Assembly: GCF_024448955.1 (NCBI RefSeq)
Contig: NZ_JAMOIH010000023.1
Span: 1-53,642, forward strand
Reading direction: 5' to 3'
DNA from: Stutzerimonas stutzeri
GTDB lineage: Bacteria > Pseudomonadota > Gammaproteobacteria > Pseudomonadales > Pseudomonadaceae
DNA length: 53,642 nt
Shown here: positions 29,582 to 40,309 of the stretch, in pieces
Numbering within the stretch: position 1 is the stretch's first letter
How the letters are laid out: each line of letters opens with the position of its first letter
Notes under the pieces: generated by a model
The model's database searches: none
What the model saw: only the letters and a program-made list of their open reading frames with translations
Told to the model about the DNA's origin: nothing
Translations under genes and position numbers: made by a program

Positions 29582-31324
29582 ATGCAGAAGTCTCAAGCTT
29601 ACGGACAGCGATTGTTGCGCGGCCAGACACCCACCTATGAGCGGCTGCAGGCGCGGTTTGCCGAAGATGGCCAGGACGAACCCCAAGGGCCGGTCACGCT
29701 GCATTGTGGCTGGGGCCGCATTCTCGTCGGCCACACCTATTCCGACCCGGCTGACTTGGCCGCAGCCCTGCTGGATGAGCAAGCCGGTGAACGCGATATC
29801 GCGCTCTATGTCGCCGCGCCCCATCAGGTGCTCGCCTATGCACCGCAGCAACTGTTTCTCGACCCGTCCGATACCTTGCGCATCTGGTTCACTGACTACC
29901 GCCCTGCCCACCGCAGCTTTCGCGGTTTCGGCATCCGCCGTGCGCAGAGCGAGGCGGACTGGAAGGCAATCAACTGTCTGTATCAGTCGCGCGGCATGCT
30001 GCCGGTCAATCCCGAGCTGTGCACGCCACGTGAGCAAGGTGGGCCGGTCTATTGGCTGGCCGAGGATGACGACTCCGGGCAGATCGTCGGCAGCGTCATG
30101 GGCATCAACCATCACACCGCATTCAACGATCCGGAGAACGGGTCAAGTCTCTGGTGTCTGGCGGTGGCACCGAGTTGCACACGTCCCGGTGTTGGCGAGG
30201 CGCTGGTTCGCCATCTGATCGAGCAGTACATGGGTCGCGGTCTGGCCTATCTCGATCTATCCGTGCTGCACGATAACAAGCAGGCCAAGGCGCTCTACGC
30301 CAAACTTGGGTTCCGCGATCTGCAGACCTTCACCGTCAAGCGCAAGAACACCATTAACCAGTCCCTGTTTCTCGGCCCGGGCCCGGAAGCCGAACTGAAT
30401 CCCTACGCCCGCATCATCGTCGACGAGGCCCGGCGGCGCGGCATCGAGATCAACATTGATGACGCCGAAGCCGGTCTCTTCACCCTGACCCAGGGCGGCC
30501 GGAAAGTACGCTGTCGCGAGTCGCTGTCCGACCTGACCTCGGCCGTGAGCATGACGCTGTGCCAGGACAAAAGTTTGACCCATCGCACGCTGGCCCGGGC
30601 GGGCTTGAAGCTTCCCGCGCAGCAACTGGCGGACGACGAGGACAGCAATGCGGCGTTTCTCGCGGAACATGGCAGCGTGGTGGTCAAGCCGGTCGATGGC
30701 GAACAGGGCCACGGCGTATCGGTGGACCTGCGCCGCATCGAAGACGTCGAAGAAGCCATCGCCCGCGCACGCCAGTTCGATCAGCGCGTGTTAATCGAGA
30801 GCTACCACCCGGGCGCCGATCTGCGCATCGTGGTGATCGGCTATGAAGTGGTCGCAGCCGCCATTCGGCGACCTGCCGAGGTCGTCGGCGACGGTAGTCA
30901 TAGCATTCGCGAGCTGATCGAAACCCAGAGCCGCCGACGCCAAGCTGCCACCGGCGGTGAAAGCCGCATTCCGATGGACGAAGAAACCCAGCGTTGCATT
31001 GAAGATGCCGGTTACGACTACGACAGCGTGCTGCCGCGAGGCCAGCATCTGGCAGTCCGTCGCACCGCTAATCTGCACACCGGCGGTACGCTCGAGGATG
31101 TCACCGATCAGCTGCATCCCGAGCTGATCGATGCCGCCGTTCGTGCGGCGCGCGCGCTGGATATCCCCGTGGTCGGGCTGGATCTGCTGGTACCGGCGGC
31201 TGATCAGCCGGAGTATGTCTTCATCGAGGCGAACGAGCGTGTCGGCCTGGCCAACCATCATCCGCAGCCGACTGCGGAGCGGTTCATCGATCTGCTGTTT
31301 CCGCTCAGCCATAACACTCATTGA
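29582..31324 (+). CDS. ngg: N-acetylglutaminylglutamine synthetase (GNAT plus ATP-grasp)
   Basis: A 580-residue two-domain enzyme. The middle region is a GNAT acetyltransferase (about 117-265, with LWCLAVAPSCTRPGVGEALVRHLIE as the acetyl-CoA loop). The C-terminal region is an ATP-grasp ligase (about 315-575, with VVKPVDGEQGHGVSVDL and FIEANERVGLANHHP). It would acetylate glutamine and join the dipeptide, giving N-acetylglutaminylglutamine for AsnO. This is the defining gene of NAGGN synthesis, an osmolyte. AAGGAAAAC precedes the ATG. Confidence 0.9.
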   Translation: MQKSQAYGQRLLRGQTPTYERLQARFAEDGQDEPQGPVTLHCGWGRILVGHTYSDPADLAAALLDEQAGERDIALYVAAPHQVLAYAPQQLFLDPSDTLRIWFTDYRPAHRSFRGFGIRRAQSEADWKAINCLYQSRGMLPVNPELCTPREQGGPVYWLAEDDDSGQIVGSVMGINHHTAFNDPENGSSLWCLAVAPSCTRPGVGEALVRHLIEQYMGRGLAYLDLSVLHDNKQAKALYAKLGFRDLQTFTVKRKNTINQSLFLGPGPEAELNPYARIIVDEARRRGIEINIDDAEAGLFTLTQGGRKVRCRESLSDLTSAVSMTLCQDKSLTHRTLARAGLKLPAQQLADDEDSNAAFLAEHGSVVVKPVDGEQGHGVSVDLRRIEDVEEAIARARQFDQRVLIESYHPGADLRIVVIGYEVVAAAIRRPAEVVGDGSHSIRELIETQSRRRQAATGGESRIPMDEETQRCIEDAGYDYDSVLPRGQHLAVRRTANLHTGGTLEDVTDQLHPELIDAAVRAARALDIPVVGLDLLVPAADQPEYVFIEANERVGLANHHPQPTAERFIDLLFPLSHNTH

Positions 31325-31438
31325 CGGCAATTCCGAGAGGCGAACACCGCCTCTCGGGGCGCCATGCTCCCCCGCGGCACCCATACCCGCATTCATTCAA
31401 CCGCATGGCGGCAGCCTTTTGCCCCACAAGGAATGACC

Positions 31439-32629
31439 ATGACTGCAAAACTTCCAGAGCCCGATCTCAACTACCTGCAACGCGTGTTGCTGGAAACGCT
31501 GGCCATCCCAAGCCCCACCGGTTTCACTGACACCATCGTGCGATACGTCGCCGAACGCTTGAAGGAGCTCGGGATTCCATTCGAGCTGACCCGTCGCGGC
31601 ACCATCCGCGCGACGCTCAAAGGTCGCCAGGACAGTCCGGACCGCGCCATCGCGGCGCACCTCGACACCATCGGCGCCAGCGTTCGCGAAATTCATGAAA
31701 CGGGCCGGCTGGGTCTGTCACCGGTCGGCTGCTGGTCGAGCCGTTTTGCCGAAGGCAGCCGCGTCAGCGTCTTTACCGATACCGGCGTCATTCGCGGCAG
31801 CGTATTGCCATTGCTCGCGTCTGGGCATGCGTTCAATACGGAGGTCGACAAGATGCCGATCAGCTGGGATCACGTCGAGCTGCGTCTGGATGCCCATACC
31901 ACCTGCCGCGCCGATACCCTTGCGCTGGGGATCAATATTGGAGATGTCGTCGCGTTCGATCCGATGCCGGAGTTCACCGACAGTGGCTACATCAGCGCAC
32001 GGCATCTGGATGACAAGGCTGGCGTTGCCGCCCTGCTGACGGCGTTGAAGGCGCTGGTCGAGAGCGGTCAGGAGCTGCCAATCGATTGTCATCCGCTATT
32101 TACCATCACCGAGGAAACCGGCTCCGGTGCTGCGGGCGCGCTACCTTGGGATGTCAGCGAATTCGTCGGCATCGACATCGCGCCGACAGCCAAGGGTCAG
32201 GAGTCCAGCGAGCACGCCGTCACGGTCGCGATGCAGGATTCCGGCGGGCCTTACGACTTCCATCTGTCCCGGCACCTGATCAGGTTGGCCGAAGGCCATA
32301 ACATACCGGTGCGCCGTGATCTATTCCGCTACTACCACAGCGACGCACAATCGGCGGTCGCTGCCGGGCACGACATCCGTACCGCCCTGCTCGCCTTCGG
32401 CTGCGATGCGACCCATGGCTACGAGCGAACCCATATCGACAGCCTGGCCGCGATGAGCCGCCTGATATGCAGTTACCTGCTCAGCCCGCCCGTGTTCGCC
32501 AGCGATGCTCACAGCGGCCAAGGGACCCTGGAAAGCTTCAGTCATCAGCTCGAACACGAGACCCAGATGGAAAATGACACGCGAGTACCGCCAGTCGACT
32601 CGATTCTCGACAAGCGAACCGACGGTTGA
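31439..32629 (+). CDS. M42-family peptidase of the NAGGN operon
   Basis: A 396-residue zinc aminopeptidase-like protein. Metal ligands expected for the M42/M28 fold are visible: H74 and D76 in AAHLDTIG, D191/D192 in RHLDDKAG, the catalytic pair E225/E226 in ITEETGSG, D246 in GIDIAP and H332 in ERTHIDSL. I start at the ATG at 31439, seven bases after AAGGA; an ATG two codons earlier is also possible. It belongs to the osmoprotectant-operon subgroup and may degrade or trim NAGGN or its precursors. That role is inferred from position, and the enzyme's substrate is not known to me. Confidence 0.85.
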   Translation: MTAKLPEPDLNYLQRVLLETLAIPSPTGFTDTIVRYVAERLKELGIPFELTRRGTIRATLKGRQDSPDRAIAAHLDTIGASVREIHETGRLGLSPVGCWSSRFAEGSRVSVFTDTGVIRGSVLPLLASGHAFNTEVDKMPISWDHVELRLDAHTTCRADTLALGINIGDVVAFDPMPEFTDSGYISARHLDDKAGVAALLTALKALVESGQELPIDCHPLFTITEETGSGAAGALPWDVSEFVGIDIAPTAKGQESSEHAVTVAMQDSGGPYDFHLSRHLIRLAEGHNIPVRRDLFRYYHSDAQSAVAAGHDIRTALLAFGCDATHGYERTHIDSLAAMSRLICSYLLSPPVFASDAHSGQGTLESFSHQLEHETQMENDTRVPPVDSILDKRTDG

Positions 32630-32730
32630 CGTCCAGGTTTCATGATGTGCCGCCAAGTTGAGGCGTTTGCCAATTGCGATGAATCGGCGATACGGGCAAA
32701 GTCGCAAGCCACTGATATTCATGGATCTGC

Positions 32731-32754
32731 AAACCAGCCGGACAATGCTGGTTT
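32731..32754 (+). terminator. Possible terminator of the NAGGN operon
   Basis: Arms AAACCAGC and GCTGGTTT with an 8-base loop, followed by TGCCATTTGC. The short U run makes it weak; it could instead be an operator for the histidine kinase gene. It lies in the 210-base gap between the peptidase and kinase genes, which otherwise shows nothing I recognise. Confidence 0.45.
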
Positions 32755-32839
32755 TGCCATTTGCGTATAAACCGCGCACTGTTCGCGATTGGACTGCTTC
32801 GCTTGATCCGCTGCGACTTGCACCACTCCGGGTCCCTAC

Positions 32840-35596
32840 ATGCTGCCGCGTCTTTGCCTGGCCATCTTCCTGTTCTGCCTGTCTGCCCAGGTCTGGGCTT
32901 CCACCCCGGTCCCAGTGGGCTCGGACGAATTCCGCCAACCGCTTGGCAACTGGACCTATTTCCTGCGCGATCCGGCCGCAGAGCTGGACGTCGCCGAAGT
33001 GTTCGAGCTGGCGGACAAGACTTTCGAACCGGTCACCGGCATCCACCCCAACAAGGGCAAGAACAGCGCCGCATGGTGGTTTCGGGTAGAACTTGACAAC
33101 CAGCTGAGCGAGTCCATCGGCGGCTTCTTCGAAATCAACTACCCCCTACTCGACCACATCGACCTGTATCTGCGGCATCCCGATGGCAGCATAAGCCGAC
33201 AGCAATCCGGCGATAGTCACCCTTTCAGTGAGCGATCGGTCAAGGTCAGCAATTTCTGGTTCCCGGTCGATCTGCAGCCCGGCACATCGACGCTGCTCCT
33301 GCGCGTGCAGAGCACCAGCACGCTGTATGTCCCGCTTTACTTCAGTAGCTATGCAGCGAACGCAGCCGCAGCCGAAGAGACAATGGGCCTCGCCGGAGCC
33401 TTCTACGGCGTGCTTTTCGCGATGTTCTGCTACAACTTCTTCCTGTTTCTGTCGCTTCGCGAGCCGGCCTACTTCTGGTACCTGGTCTACAACCTCAACG
33501 TCGGGCTGTTCACGCTCAGCTTCGACGGCATGCTGGTCAAATGGCTGAGCGGTGACGGCGGCTTCGTCACCCAGGGCATCTATGCGCTGATGCTCAGCCA
33601 CTGCCTGGTCTCGATCCAGTTCAGTCGCCACTTCCTGCATACCCGCGAGTACTTTCCAAGGCTCGATCTCACGCTGCGTGTGGCGCTCGTGGCGTCACTT
33701 GGGGCGCTCCTGTCCGGGCTGGTGCTCGACATGAGAACCTGGAGCATCCTGTCCAGCGTCATGGTGATCGGCTCCTCAATCGGCCTGTTACTGACCGGAG
33801 CGTTCGTCTGGCGCCGCGGTGTTCGCTATGGTCTCTATTACACCCTGGCCTGGGGCGTGTTGCTGGCGACCTTCGCGATCGTCACCGCCGGGTCCCTGGG
33901 CTTCAACCTGTTCGGTCTGTACGGCTCCTCGGTGGTCAAGGTCGGCATCGCCTTCGAACTGATCACGTTGTCCATCGGCCTGGCCGACCGAATCAATCTA
34001 CTCAAGGAAGAAGGCTTTCGGTCTCGCCAGGCCGCCGCGCGGGCCGAAAGCGAGAATCAGGCGAAAAGCCGCTTTCTGGCAAAGATGAGTCACGAGATCC
34101 GCACCCCACTCAACGGCGTAATCGGCATGCTGCAGCTGTTGCGCGGCACCTCGCTGGATCGCAAACAGCGCTTCTATCTCGACACCATCGCCAGTTCCAG
34201 TTCCTCGTTGATGTCAGTGATCAACGACATCCTGGACTATGCACGGATCGGCGCTGGCAAGCTGGTCCTCGAAGACATCGAATACGATCTGGAAGCGCTG
34301 ATATCAGAAACCATCAGCCTGTTCACGGCCCAAGCGCTGGACAAACAACTCCAGTTGCATGTTGGCCTCACCGCTGGCGTGCCTAGGCGAGTACGAGGTG
34401 ATCCGACCCGGCTCAAGCAGGTATTGATGAACCTGCTCAACAACGCATTGAAATTCACCGAGCACGGCTGCGTCATGCTCGAGGTGGAGGCCCAAGGCCC
34501 GGCCGATGCGCGAAGGCTGGTGTTTTCCGTGACCGATAGCGGCATCGGCATGCGCGCCGAGGAGCTCTCGCAACTGTTCGTCTCTTTCGCCCAGGCCGAT
34601 TCGAGCACTACCCGGCGCTACGGCGGAAGCGGCCTGGGACTGGTGATCAGCAAGGAGCTGGTGGAAATGATGGGCGGCCAGATCGACGTGCAGAGCGCAC
34701 CTGGCCAGGGCAGCCGCTTCAGCTTCGACATCTCACTGTGCGATGCCGGCGACAACCATGATCCGCTCGCCGCCCTGCTCGAAGGCCGAACCGCGGTGAT
34801 CGCGTCCCAGGACGCTCATGGGCTCGATGCCATGAGCAACCTGCTCATGCGCTGGGGCATGCGTGTACTGCGCTGCGAAGAGCCGCAACGGCTGTCCCGC
34901 TACCTCGACGACCATGCCGTCGCACCGTTGGTGGTCGTGATAGCGCCATGGCCCGGCAAGCCGCGGGATTGGCTGGCGACGCTGAGCAACCAGCTCGAGC
35001 CGAACCAGCGGGTCATGTTTCTCTACCCACCGCAGAGCGAGTATCCGGTTCTGGCGCCAGCGCTCCGGCTGGTCAACCTGTCATTGCCGCTCCCACTCGG
35101 CCCGCTACGCGAGGCGCTACATCGGCTCTACCAGCCAGCGAACCCTGCAATCGAGGCGGTCGCGCCACGCGTAAACGAGACGAAGTCGTGCTCGCGTGTC
35201 CTCATTGCCGAAGACAATCCGGTCAGCCAGATGGTGGTGTCGGGTCTACTGCGCAAACGCGGTTACGAAGTGCTGATCGTCGAGAACGGACGCCTCGCCG
35301 TGACGACCTACAGCGAGAACCCTTCCGCCATTCAATTGATCCTGATGGACTGCGAGATGCCGGAACTGGACGGTTTCGAAGCGAGCCGGCAGATCCGCCG
35401 CATCGAGGCTGAACAGGGCTTGGAAGAAGTGCCGATCATCGCGCTTACCGCTCATGTCCTCGACGATCATCGCCAGCAAGGCCGCGATGCAGGGATGAAC
35501 GACTTCATCGGTAAGCCGCTGGAGAGTGAGCAGCTGTATGCTTGCCTGGATCGCTTTCTCAACGAGCCGATCACCGAACCCGACCATCCAATCTGA
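32840..35596 (+). CDS. Hybrid sensor histidine kinase with 7TMR-DISM sensor
   Basis: A 918-residue hybrid kinase. The order is a signal peptide (1-20), a periplasmic 7TMR-DISMED2-like beta domain (about 40-175), seven transmembrane helices (about 185-395), HisKA with the phospho-histidine H418 in [14 protein letters not shown], an ATPase domain (N box near 530, DSGIGM near 567, GGSGLGL near 595), a degenerate receiver-like stretch (about 655-775) and a true receiver with D837 in [16 protein letters not shown]. There is no Hpt domain, so a separate phosphotransfer protein is needed. It resembles the RetS/LadS class and lies directly after the NAGGN operon, as in P. aeruginosa from memory. The signal is unknown; carbohydrate-like ligands are bound by relatives. 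Confidence 0.9.
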   Translation: MLPRLCLAIFLFCLSAQVWASTPVPVGSDEFRQPLGNWTYFLRDPAAELDVAEVFELADKTFEPVTGIHPNKGKNSAAWWFRVELDNQLSESIGGFFEINYPLLDHIDLYLRHPDGSISRQQSGDSHPFSERSVKVSNFWFPVDLQPGTSTLLLRVQSTSTLYVPLYFSSYAANAAAAEETMGLAGAFYGVLFAMFCYNFFLFLSLREPAYFWYLVYNLNVGLFTLSFDGMLVKWLSGDGGFVTQGIYALMLSHCLVSIQFSRHFLHTREYFPRLDLTLRVALVASLGALLSGLVLDMRTWSILSSVMVIGSSIGLLLTGAFVWRRGVRYGLYYTLAWGVLLATFAIVTAGSLGFNLFGLYGSSVVKVGIAFELITLSIGLADRINLLKEEGFRSRQAAARAESENQAKSRFLAKMSHEIRTPLNGVIGMLQLLRGTSLDRKQRFYLDTIASSSSSLMSVINDILDYARIGAGKLVLEDIEYDLEALISETISLFTAQALDKQLQLHVGLTAGVPRRVRGDPTRLKQVLMNLLNNALKFTEHGCVMLEVEAQGPADARRLVFSVTDSGIGMRAEELSQLFVSFAQADSSTTRRYGGSGLGLVISKELVEMMGGQIDVQSAPGQGSRFSFDISLCDAGDNHDPLAALLEGRTAVIASQDAHGLDAMSNLLMRWGMRVLRCEEPQRLSRYLDDHAVAPLVVVIAPWPGKPRDWLATLSNQLEPNQRVMFLYPPQSEYPVLAPALRLVNLSLPLPLGPLREALHRLYQPANPAIEAVAPRVNETKSCSRVLIAEDNPVSQMVVSGLLRKRGYEVLIVENGRLAVTTYSENPSAIQLILMDCEMPELDGFEASRQIRRIEAEQGLEEVPIIALTAHVLDDHRQQGRDAGMNDFIGKPLESEQLYACLDRFLNEPITEPDHPI

Positions 35597-35605
35597 TCCG
35601 ACTCC

Positions 35606-35836
35606 ATGCTCATTCCTTACGACCAACTCGAACCCGACACCCTGACCCGCCTCATCGAGGACTTCGTGACCCGCGATGGCACCGACAATGGCGACGAGAC
35701 GCCGCTGCAGACCCGTGTCGAACGGGTACGCCGGGCGTTGAGCAAGGGTACGGCGGTGATCGTGTTCGATGCGGATCACCAACAGTGTCAGTTAGCGCTC
35801 AGAAGCGACGTGCCGAAGGAGTGGCTGGAGGACTGA
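35606..35836 (+). CDS. YheU family protein
   Basis: A 76-residue protein with the UPF0270/YheU features: MLIPYDQLEPDTLTRLIEDFVTRDGTDNG at the start and AVIVFDADHQQCQL near the end. The function of the family is unknown. It begins nine bases after the kinase stop codon, so the two are probably co-transcribed, though its ribosome binding site is weak. It is convergent with the next gene across three bases. Confidence 0.85.
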   Translation: MLIPYDQLEPDTLTRLIEDFVTRDGTDNGDETPLQTRVERVRRALSKGTAVIVFDADHQQCQLALRSDVPKEWLED

Positions 35837-35839
35837 CGC

Positions 35840-36262
35840 TCAGCCCAGCACGCCGCCGTCGCGCTCCCAGGCGCAACGCATCCGCAGATCGCGCTGATGA
35901 GGGCTATGCGTGCCGCTTTCGGTTTCCCAGCGGAAGGTGTGCGTGCCGTTGAGTTCGGTTTCCAGATGGACCACCGCGCTGGTCCAGTAGAGTTCGCTGA
36001 GCAGCGCCTCGAAGTTGCGCACCCATAACGCCCACTCGTACTCGACCGCGCGATAACTGGCGCCGAAGTGGATGACCTGGGTCTGATAGACGCCCTCCTC
36101 CGCGCAGCAGGAAAACATTTCCCGCCCGATGAAGGGCCACCCCTCCCCCTGCGGCAGGCTGTCCAGTGCACGGCGGTTGACGGTGCGACGCAGGCGACAC
36201 TGTTCAGCGTCGACCGATGGCCAGTCGCGGATGCTGCCGTAGACGATGGATTCCGGCTCCAC
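35840..36262 (-). CDS. Conserved-looking protein of unknown function
   Basis: A 140-residue soluble protein that I cannot place in a family. It begins at a GTG (36262) with GGAG about eight bases upstream. It has no signal peptide or membrane segment and contains an aromatic central region (VYQTQVIHFGASYRAVEYEWALWVRNFEALLSELYW), two adjacent cysteines in EMFSCCAEEG, and a beta-rich end. It is convergent with yheU. The frame, start signal and amino acid composition look real; a longer overlapping frame on the same strand does not. Confidence 0.65.
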   Translation of the reverse strand: MEPESIVYGSIRDWPSVDAEQCRLRRTVNRRALDSLPQGEGWPFIGREMFSCCAEEGVYQTQVIHFGASYRAVEYEWALWVRNFEALLSELYWTSAVVHLETELNGTHTFRWETESGTHSPHQRDLRMRCAWERDGGVLG

Positions 36263-36391
36263 AAGGACACTCCAGGCGAAAGCCCGACATGTTAACCAAA
36301 TCCATCCGGCGTTCCATCATCCACTAACGGCAACGCATCCTCACTCGACGTAGGGGTGACGTAGACCACACCTCGTCGCGATATTCGAGTC

Positions 36392-37564
36392 TCAGCTCGC
36401 CGTAGCCGCAGCCAGATCGCGCCGTGGAGCCAGACGCAAGGCAAGGACGCACATCACGGCGGACATGCCAGCCAGCACCAGGAACGGCCAGCGGTAGTCG
36501 CCGGCGATGTCACGCCCCAGTCCGGTCAGCACGGGCGTGAAGCAGGCCAGGCAGTAACCGGTGCAGAGCATCATCGCAGTCAGGCGACTCACAGCCAGCG
36601 GCGTGCTTGCTTCGTACATCGGCAGCACCAGCGACATGGAAAAAGTGCCGTTCAAAGCCACACCCAATAGCATGCAGACCACCAGCGGCTGGACCTGCGG
36701 AACCCAGGCGATGATCAACAGACAGACCGTCGCCAGCAAGCCACAGCCCGACATTAACAGGTGCCGATTGCCGAAGCGCTGCGCCAGCCAGGGCATGGCG
36801 AACGAGCTGGGCAAGCCAATCAGCATGAAGCCGCTGAAGAACGCGTTGCTCTGCAGCACGCTGAAACCGGCTTCGTGATAGCGCGCCACCAACCAGGTGG
36901 CCAGGGCGTAGAACAGCCCCGCCTGCAGCGCAAAATAGATACTCACCAACCAGGCCCGCGGCTCGCTCCAAGGCAATCCGGCCTGGCGCTCGACGGCCGC
37001 CTCCTGCTGGCTCGGCAACCGCCACCACAGCGCCAGCGCCAACACGGCCGGAATGGCCCAGAGCGACAGGCCCAAAGTCCAGCGCTGGTCCAGCAATTGC
37101 GTCGCAGGCGCCGTCAGCACGACGCCGATGGTGCCGCCCACGGCCATGCTCAGCGAATAAAAGGCTGCGGTTTTGCCCATGCGATCGAGAAAATGACGCT
37201 TGATGAAGCCCGACAGCAGCGGCCCTGCAACCGCGATGCCGGCGCCGACCATCGCCGCCGTGCCGATCAATACTGCGGCACTCTCGCCGAACAGACGCAG
37301 CACCAACGCCACACCGATGACGCCCAGACACAGGGCAATGGTCCGCTCCAGCCCGAAACGCATGGCCAGACGCGGCGCGAGGGGAGCCAGCAGCCCCATC
37401 AAGAGAACCGGCAAGGCCGTGGTCAGGCTGATCAGACCGCGGCTGAGGTTCAGCTCTTCGGCGATGCGTTCGATCAAGGGAGCGAAGGAAGTGATTCCGG
37501 GGCGAAGATTGATGGCGGCAAGCACCAGAGCCAGCATGAGAAGCCAGCGGGATGGGTTTTTCAC
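36392..37564 (-). CDS. CynX/NimT-family MFS transporter
   Basis: A 390-residue membrane protein with about twelve helices. The family start is clear (ALVLAAINLRPGITSFAPLIERIAEELNLS), and the helix 2-3 loop is LAPLAPRLAMRFGLERTIAL. CynX/NimT proteins are linked to small anion or drug export (cyanate, nitroimidazole); the substrate here is unknown. The start codon is GTG at 37564, since the ATG just upstream is in another frame and ends at once. Nothing adjacent suggests a pathway. Confidence 0.82.
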   Translation of the reverse strand: MKNPSRWLLMLALVLAAINLRPGITSFAPLIERIAEELNLSRGLISLTTALPVLLMGLLAPLAPRLAMRFGLERTIALCLGVIGVALVLRLFGESAAVLIGTAAMVGAGIAVAGPLLSGFIKRHFLDRMGKTAAFYSLSMAVGGTIGVVLTAPATQLLDQRWTLGLSLWAIPAVLALALWWRLPSQQEAAVERQAGLPWSEPRAWLVSIYFALQAGLFYALATWLVARYHEAGFSVLQSNAFFSGFMLIGLPSSFAMPWLAQRFGNRHLLMSGCGLLATVCLLIIAWVPQVQPLVVCMLLGVALNGTFSMSLVLPMYEASTPLAVSRLTAMMLCTGYCLACFTPVLTGLGRDIAGDYRWPFLVLAGMSAVMCVLALRLAPRRDLAAATAS

Positions 37565-37647
37565 AGTGAATCCATGGGTCGGACTGGGATCGGACCGGCA
37601 ACCCTACTCCCGACCCCAGATCACGGCAAGCAAAACGGACCGGATGG

Positions 37648-38454
37648 TCAGGTTCTGCTCTTGTTACGCTTCTTCTCCGCCAGCGCAGCCATCTCATCGT
37701 AGATGGCTTGCGGGTTCTGCTGTTTGATCTTCCAGGCCATGCGCCCTTCGTCGTGCGGCAGAATCATGAACACGCCTTCTGCGACCTGCCGATACATATA
37801 GTCGGCGATATCCGCGGCGGTGATCGGCGATGCTTCGAGCAGCTTGCTGATCTGCGCCTTCATGTTCGGCGTCGGCCCGCGGTAGGAATCCATCAAGTTG
37901 GTCTGAAAGAACGACGGACAAACCACATGGACGCCCACTTCCTGCTGCTTCAGTTCGACCAGCAGACTTTCCGACAGCGCCACCACGCCGGCCTTGGCCA
38001 CGTTGTAGTTACTCATGCCCGGCGCCTGCATCAGCGCGGCCATAGAGGCGATGTTGATGATCTTGCCGCGGCTCTTCTGCACCAGAGGCAGGAACGCCTT
38101 GCAGCCCTTGACCACGCCCATCAGGTTGATCGCGATCTGCCAGTCCCAATCTTCCAGCGAGAGCTCTTCGAAGAAGCCACCGGACGCAACACCGGCATTG
38201 TTGACCACCACGTCGATACCGCCGAGCTTGCTCTCGCAAGCCTGCGCCAGTGCAGTTAGCTGGCTGTAGTCGCGCACATCACAGCGTTGGGTAAAACCAT
38301 CGCCTCCCGCCTCGCGCACCATTTTCAGGGTCTCGGCCAGACCGGCCTCGTTGACGTCCGAGAGCGCCAACTGCCAGCCCTCACGCGCCCAGCGCAGGGC
38401 GATTTCACGACCAAGGCCGGAACCGGCACCCGTGACCATCATGCGGTTTTGCAT
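37648..38454 (-). CDS. Short-chain dehydrogenase/reductase
   Basis: A 268-residue classical SDR. The cofactor motif is TGAGSGLG (8-15), NNAG is at 85-88, and the catalytic triad is S137, Y150 and K154 in INIASMAALMQAPGMSNYNVAKAG, with the usual 13-residue spacing between serine and tyrosine. An aspartate after the second strand (LSDVNEAG, D33) suggests NAD rather than NADP preference. The substrate is unknown. It stands between the MFS gene and actP, with a terminator on the actP side. Confidence 0.87.
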   Translation of the reverse strand: MQNRMMVTGAGSGLGREIALRWAREGWQLALSDVNEAGLAETLKMVREAGGDGFTQRCDVRDYSQLTALAQACESKLGGIDVVVNNAGVASGGFFEELSLEDWDWQIAINLMGVVKGCKAFLPLVQKSRGKIINIASMAALMQAPGMSNYNVAKAGVVALSESLLVELKQQEVGVHVVCPSFFQTNLMDSYRGPTPNMKAQISKLLEASPITAADIADYMYRQVAEGVFMILPHDEGRMAWKIKQQNPQAIYDEMAALAEKKRNKSRT

Positions 38455-38607
38455 CGTTGTTGCCTTCTTGTTCGTTGAGTCGCTACGAGTCTAGCGAAAG
38501 CCGAGGCGCGCTCCGGCCTCTATCGAAATGCTGAATGACGGGCATGTTCCAAGCCCGATTGATGCCGCCAATCCAGTCCAGAGCGCCTTCACCCGTACCG
38601 AAACGAC

Positions 38608-38635
38608 GAAGGGCAGCCCTTGGGCTGCCCTTCGT
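38608..38635 (-). terminator. Strong terminator after actP
   Basis: Perfect 13-base arms CGAAGGGCAGCCC and GGGCTGCCCTTCG around TT lie 19 bases past the actP stop. On the minus strand the hairpin is followed by TCGTTTCGG. Confidence 0.85.
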
Positions 38636-38653
38636 TCAATGCTCGATCAGCTG

Positions 38654-40309
38654 TCAGTGAGCGACTGCACCACTGGAACCCAGACCGGTCTGCGACCGCA
38701 CGAACTGCGAGAAGAAACGCTCGCGTTCAAGCCCCGCCGCCTTGGACTTGTCGGTGACCGAGAAGAACCAGATCCCAACGAACGCGACGATCATCGAGAA
38801 CAGCGCCGGATACTTGTAGGGGAAGATCGCCTCGGCATAACCGAACACGTCGACCCACACGGTCGGACTGATGATGGTCAGGATCAGCGCGGTGGCCAGA
38901 CCTAACGAACCACCGATCAACGCACCGCGAGTGCTCAGGCCTTTCCAGTACATGGAAAGGAAAAGCACCGGGAAGTTGCAACTGGCCGCGATCGAGAACG
39001 CCAGACCCACCATGAACGCGATGTTCTGCTTCTCGAAGATGATGCCCAGCAGGATCGCCACGACGCCCAGAGTCAGAGTGGTGATCTTGGTGACGCGCAT
39101 CTCGTCCTCTTCCTTGGCCTTGCCCTTCTTGATCACGCAGGCATAAAGGTCATGGGAAACCGCCGAGGCGCCCGCCAGGGTCAGACCGGCCACTACCGCG
39201 AGGATAGTCGCGAAGGCCACCGCGGAGATGAAGCCGAGGAACAGGTTGCCGCCAACGGCGTTGGCAAGATGAATGGCGACCATATTGGTGCCGCCGACGA
39301 TGGCGCCCGCCGCGTCCTTGAATTCGGGGTTGGTGCTGACCAGCAGGATCGCGCCGAAACCGATGATGAAGGTAAGTATGTAGAAGTAGCCAATGAAACC
39401 GGTGGCGTAGAACACGCTCTTGCGCGCTTCCTTGGCGTCAGCGACGGTGAAGAAGCGCATCAGGATATGCGGCAGACCCGCGGTGCCGAACATCAATGCC
39501 AGACCCAACGAGATCGCAGAGATCGGATCGGAAACCAGGCCACCGGGGCTCATGATCGCAGCGCCCTTCTCATGGATGCTCACGGCCTCGGCGAACAGGC
39601 TGCCGAAGTCGAAGTTGACCGCCTTCATCACCATGATTGCCATGAAGCTGGCACCTGACAGCAGCAGCACCGCCTTGATGATCTGCACCCAGGTCGTCGC
39701 CAGCATGCCGCCGAACAGCACATACATGACCATCAGCACGCCTACCAGAACAACCGCGACGTAGTAGTCGAGGCCGAACAACAGCTGGATCAGCTTGCCG
39801 GCGCCGACCATCTGCGCGATCAGGTAGAAGGCCACCACGATTAGCGAACCGAATGCGGAGAGAATGCGAATCTGGGTTTGGCCGAGACGGTAGGACGCCA
39901 CATCGGAAAAGGTGAATTTGCCCAGGTTGCGCAGGCGTTCGGCCATCAGGAACAGGATGATCGGCCAGCCGACTAGAAAGCCGATGGAGTAGATCAAACC
40001 ATCGTAGCCACTGGTGTAAACCAGCGCGGAAATGCCCAGGAAAGACGCCGCCGACATGAAGTCACCGGCAATCGCCAGACCGTTCTGGAAGCCGGTGATG
40101 CTACCGCCAGCGGTGTAGTAATCGGAGGTGGATGTGTTGCGTTTGGCGGCCCACTTGGTGATACCCATGGTGAACACGATGAACGCAACGAACATGGCAA
40201 TCGCTGTGTAGTTGACGCTCTGCTTCTGCACTTCGCCGGTCAGGGCGTCCGCCATCAGCAAGGGCGAGGCGAGCAGCAGAGCGGCCGCCAGTATTGAGCG
40301 CACAATCAT
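38654..40309 (-). CDS. actP: Acetate/glycolate sodium symporter ActP
   Basis: A 551-residue sodium:solute symporter family protein with a signal-like first segment and about thirteen further helices. ActP-type features are [49 protein letters not shown] and [13 protein letters not shown]. It would import acetate and related short acids with sodium. It overlaps yjcH by four bases in an ATGA, the standard yjcH-actP pair. The acetyl-CoA synthetase gene, adjacent in E. coli, is not in this window. Confidence 0.93.
   Translation of the reverse strand: MIVRSILAAALLLASPLLMADALTGEVQKQSVNYTAIAMFVAFIVFTMGITKWAAKRNTSTSDYYTAGGSITGFQNGLAIAGDFMSAASFLGISALVYTSGYDGLIYSIGFLVGWPIILFLMAERLRNLGKFTFSDVASYRLGQTQIRILSAFGSLIVVAFYLIAQMVGAGKLIQLLFGLDYYVAVVLVGVLMVMYVLFGGMLATTWVQIIKAVLLLSGASFMAIMVMKAVNFDFGSLFAEAVSIHEKGAAIMSPGGLVSDPISAISLGLALMFGTAGLPHILMRFFTVADAKEARKSVFYATGFIGYFYILTFIIGFGAILLVSTNPEFKDAAGAIVGGTNMVAIHLANAVGGNLFLGFISAVAFATILAVVAGLTLAGASAVSHDLYACVIKKGKAKEEDEMRVTKITTLTLGVVAILLGIIFEKQNIAFMVGLAFSIAASCNFPVLFLSMYWKGLSTRGALIGGSLGLATALILTIISPTVWVDVFGYAEAIFPYKYPALFSMIVAFVGIWFFSVTDKSKAAGLERERFFSQFVRSQTGLGSSGAVAH

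Noticed and set aside
36761..37702. Open frame of 313 codons opposite the CynX-like transporter
   Set aside because: Its glutamine- and arginine-rich translation has no family features, and the minus-strand gene has clear membrane helices.
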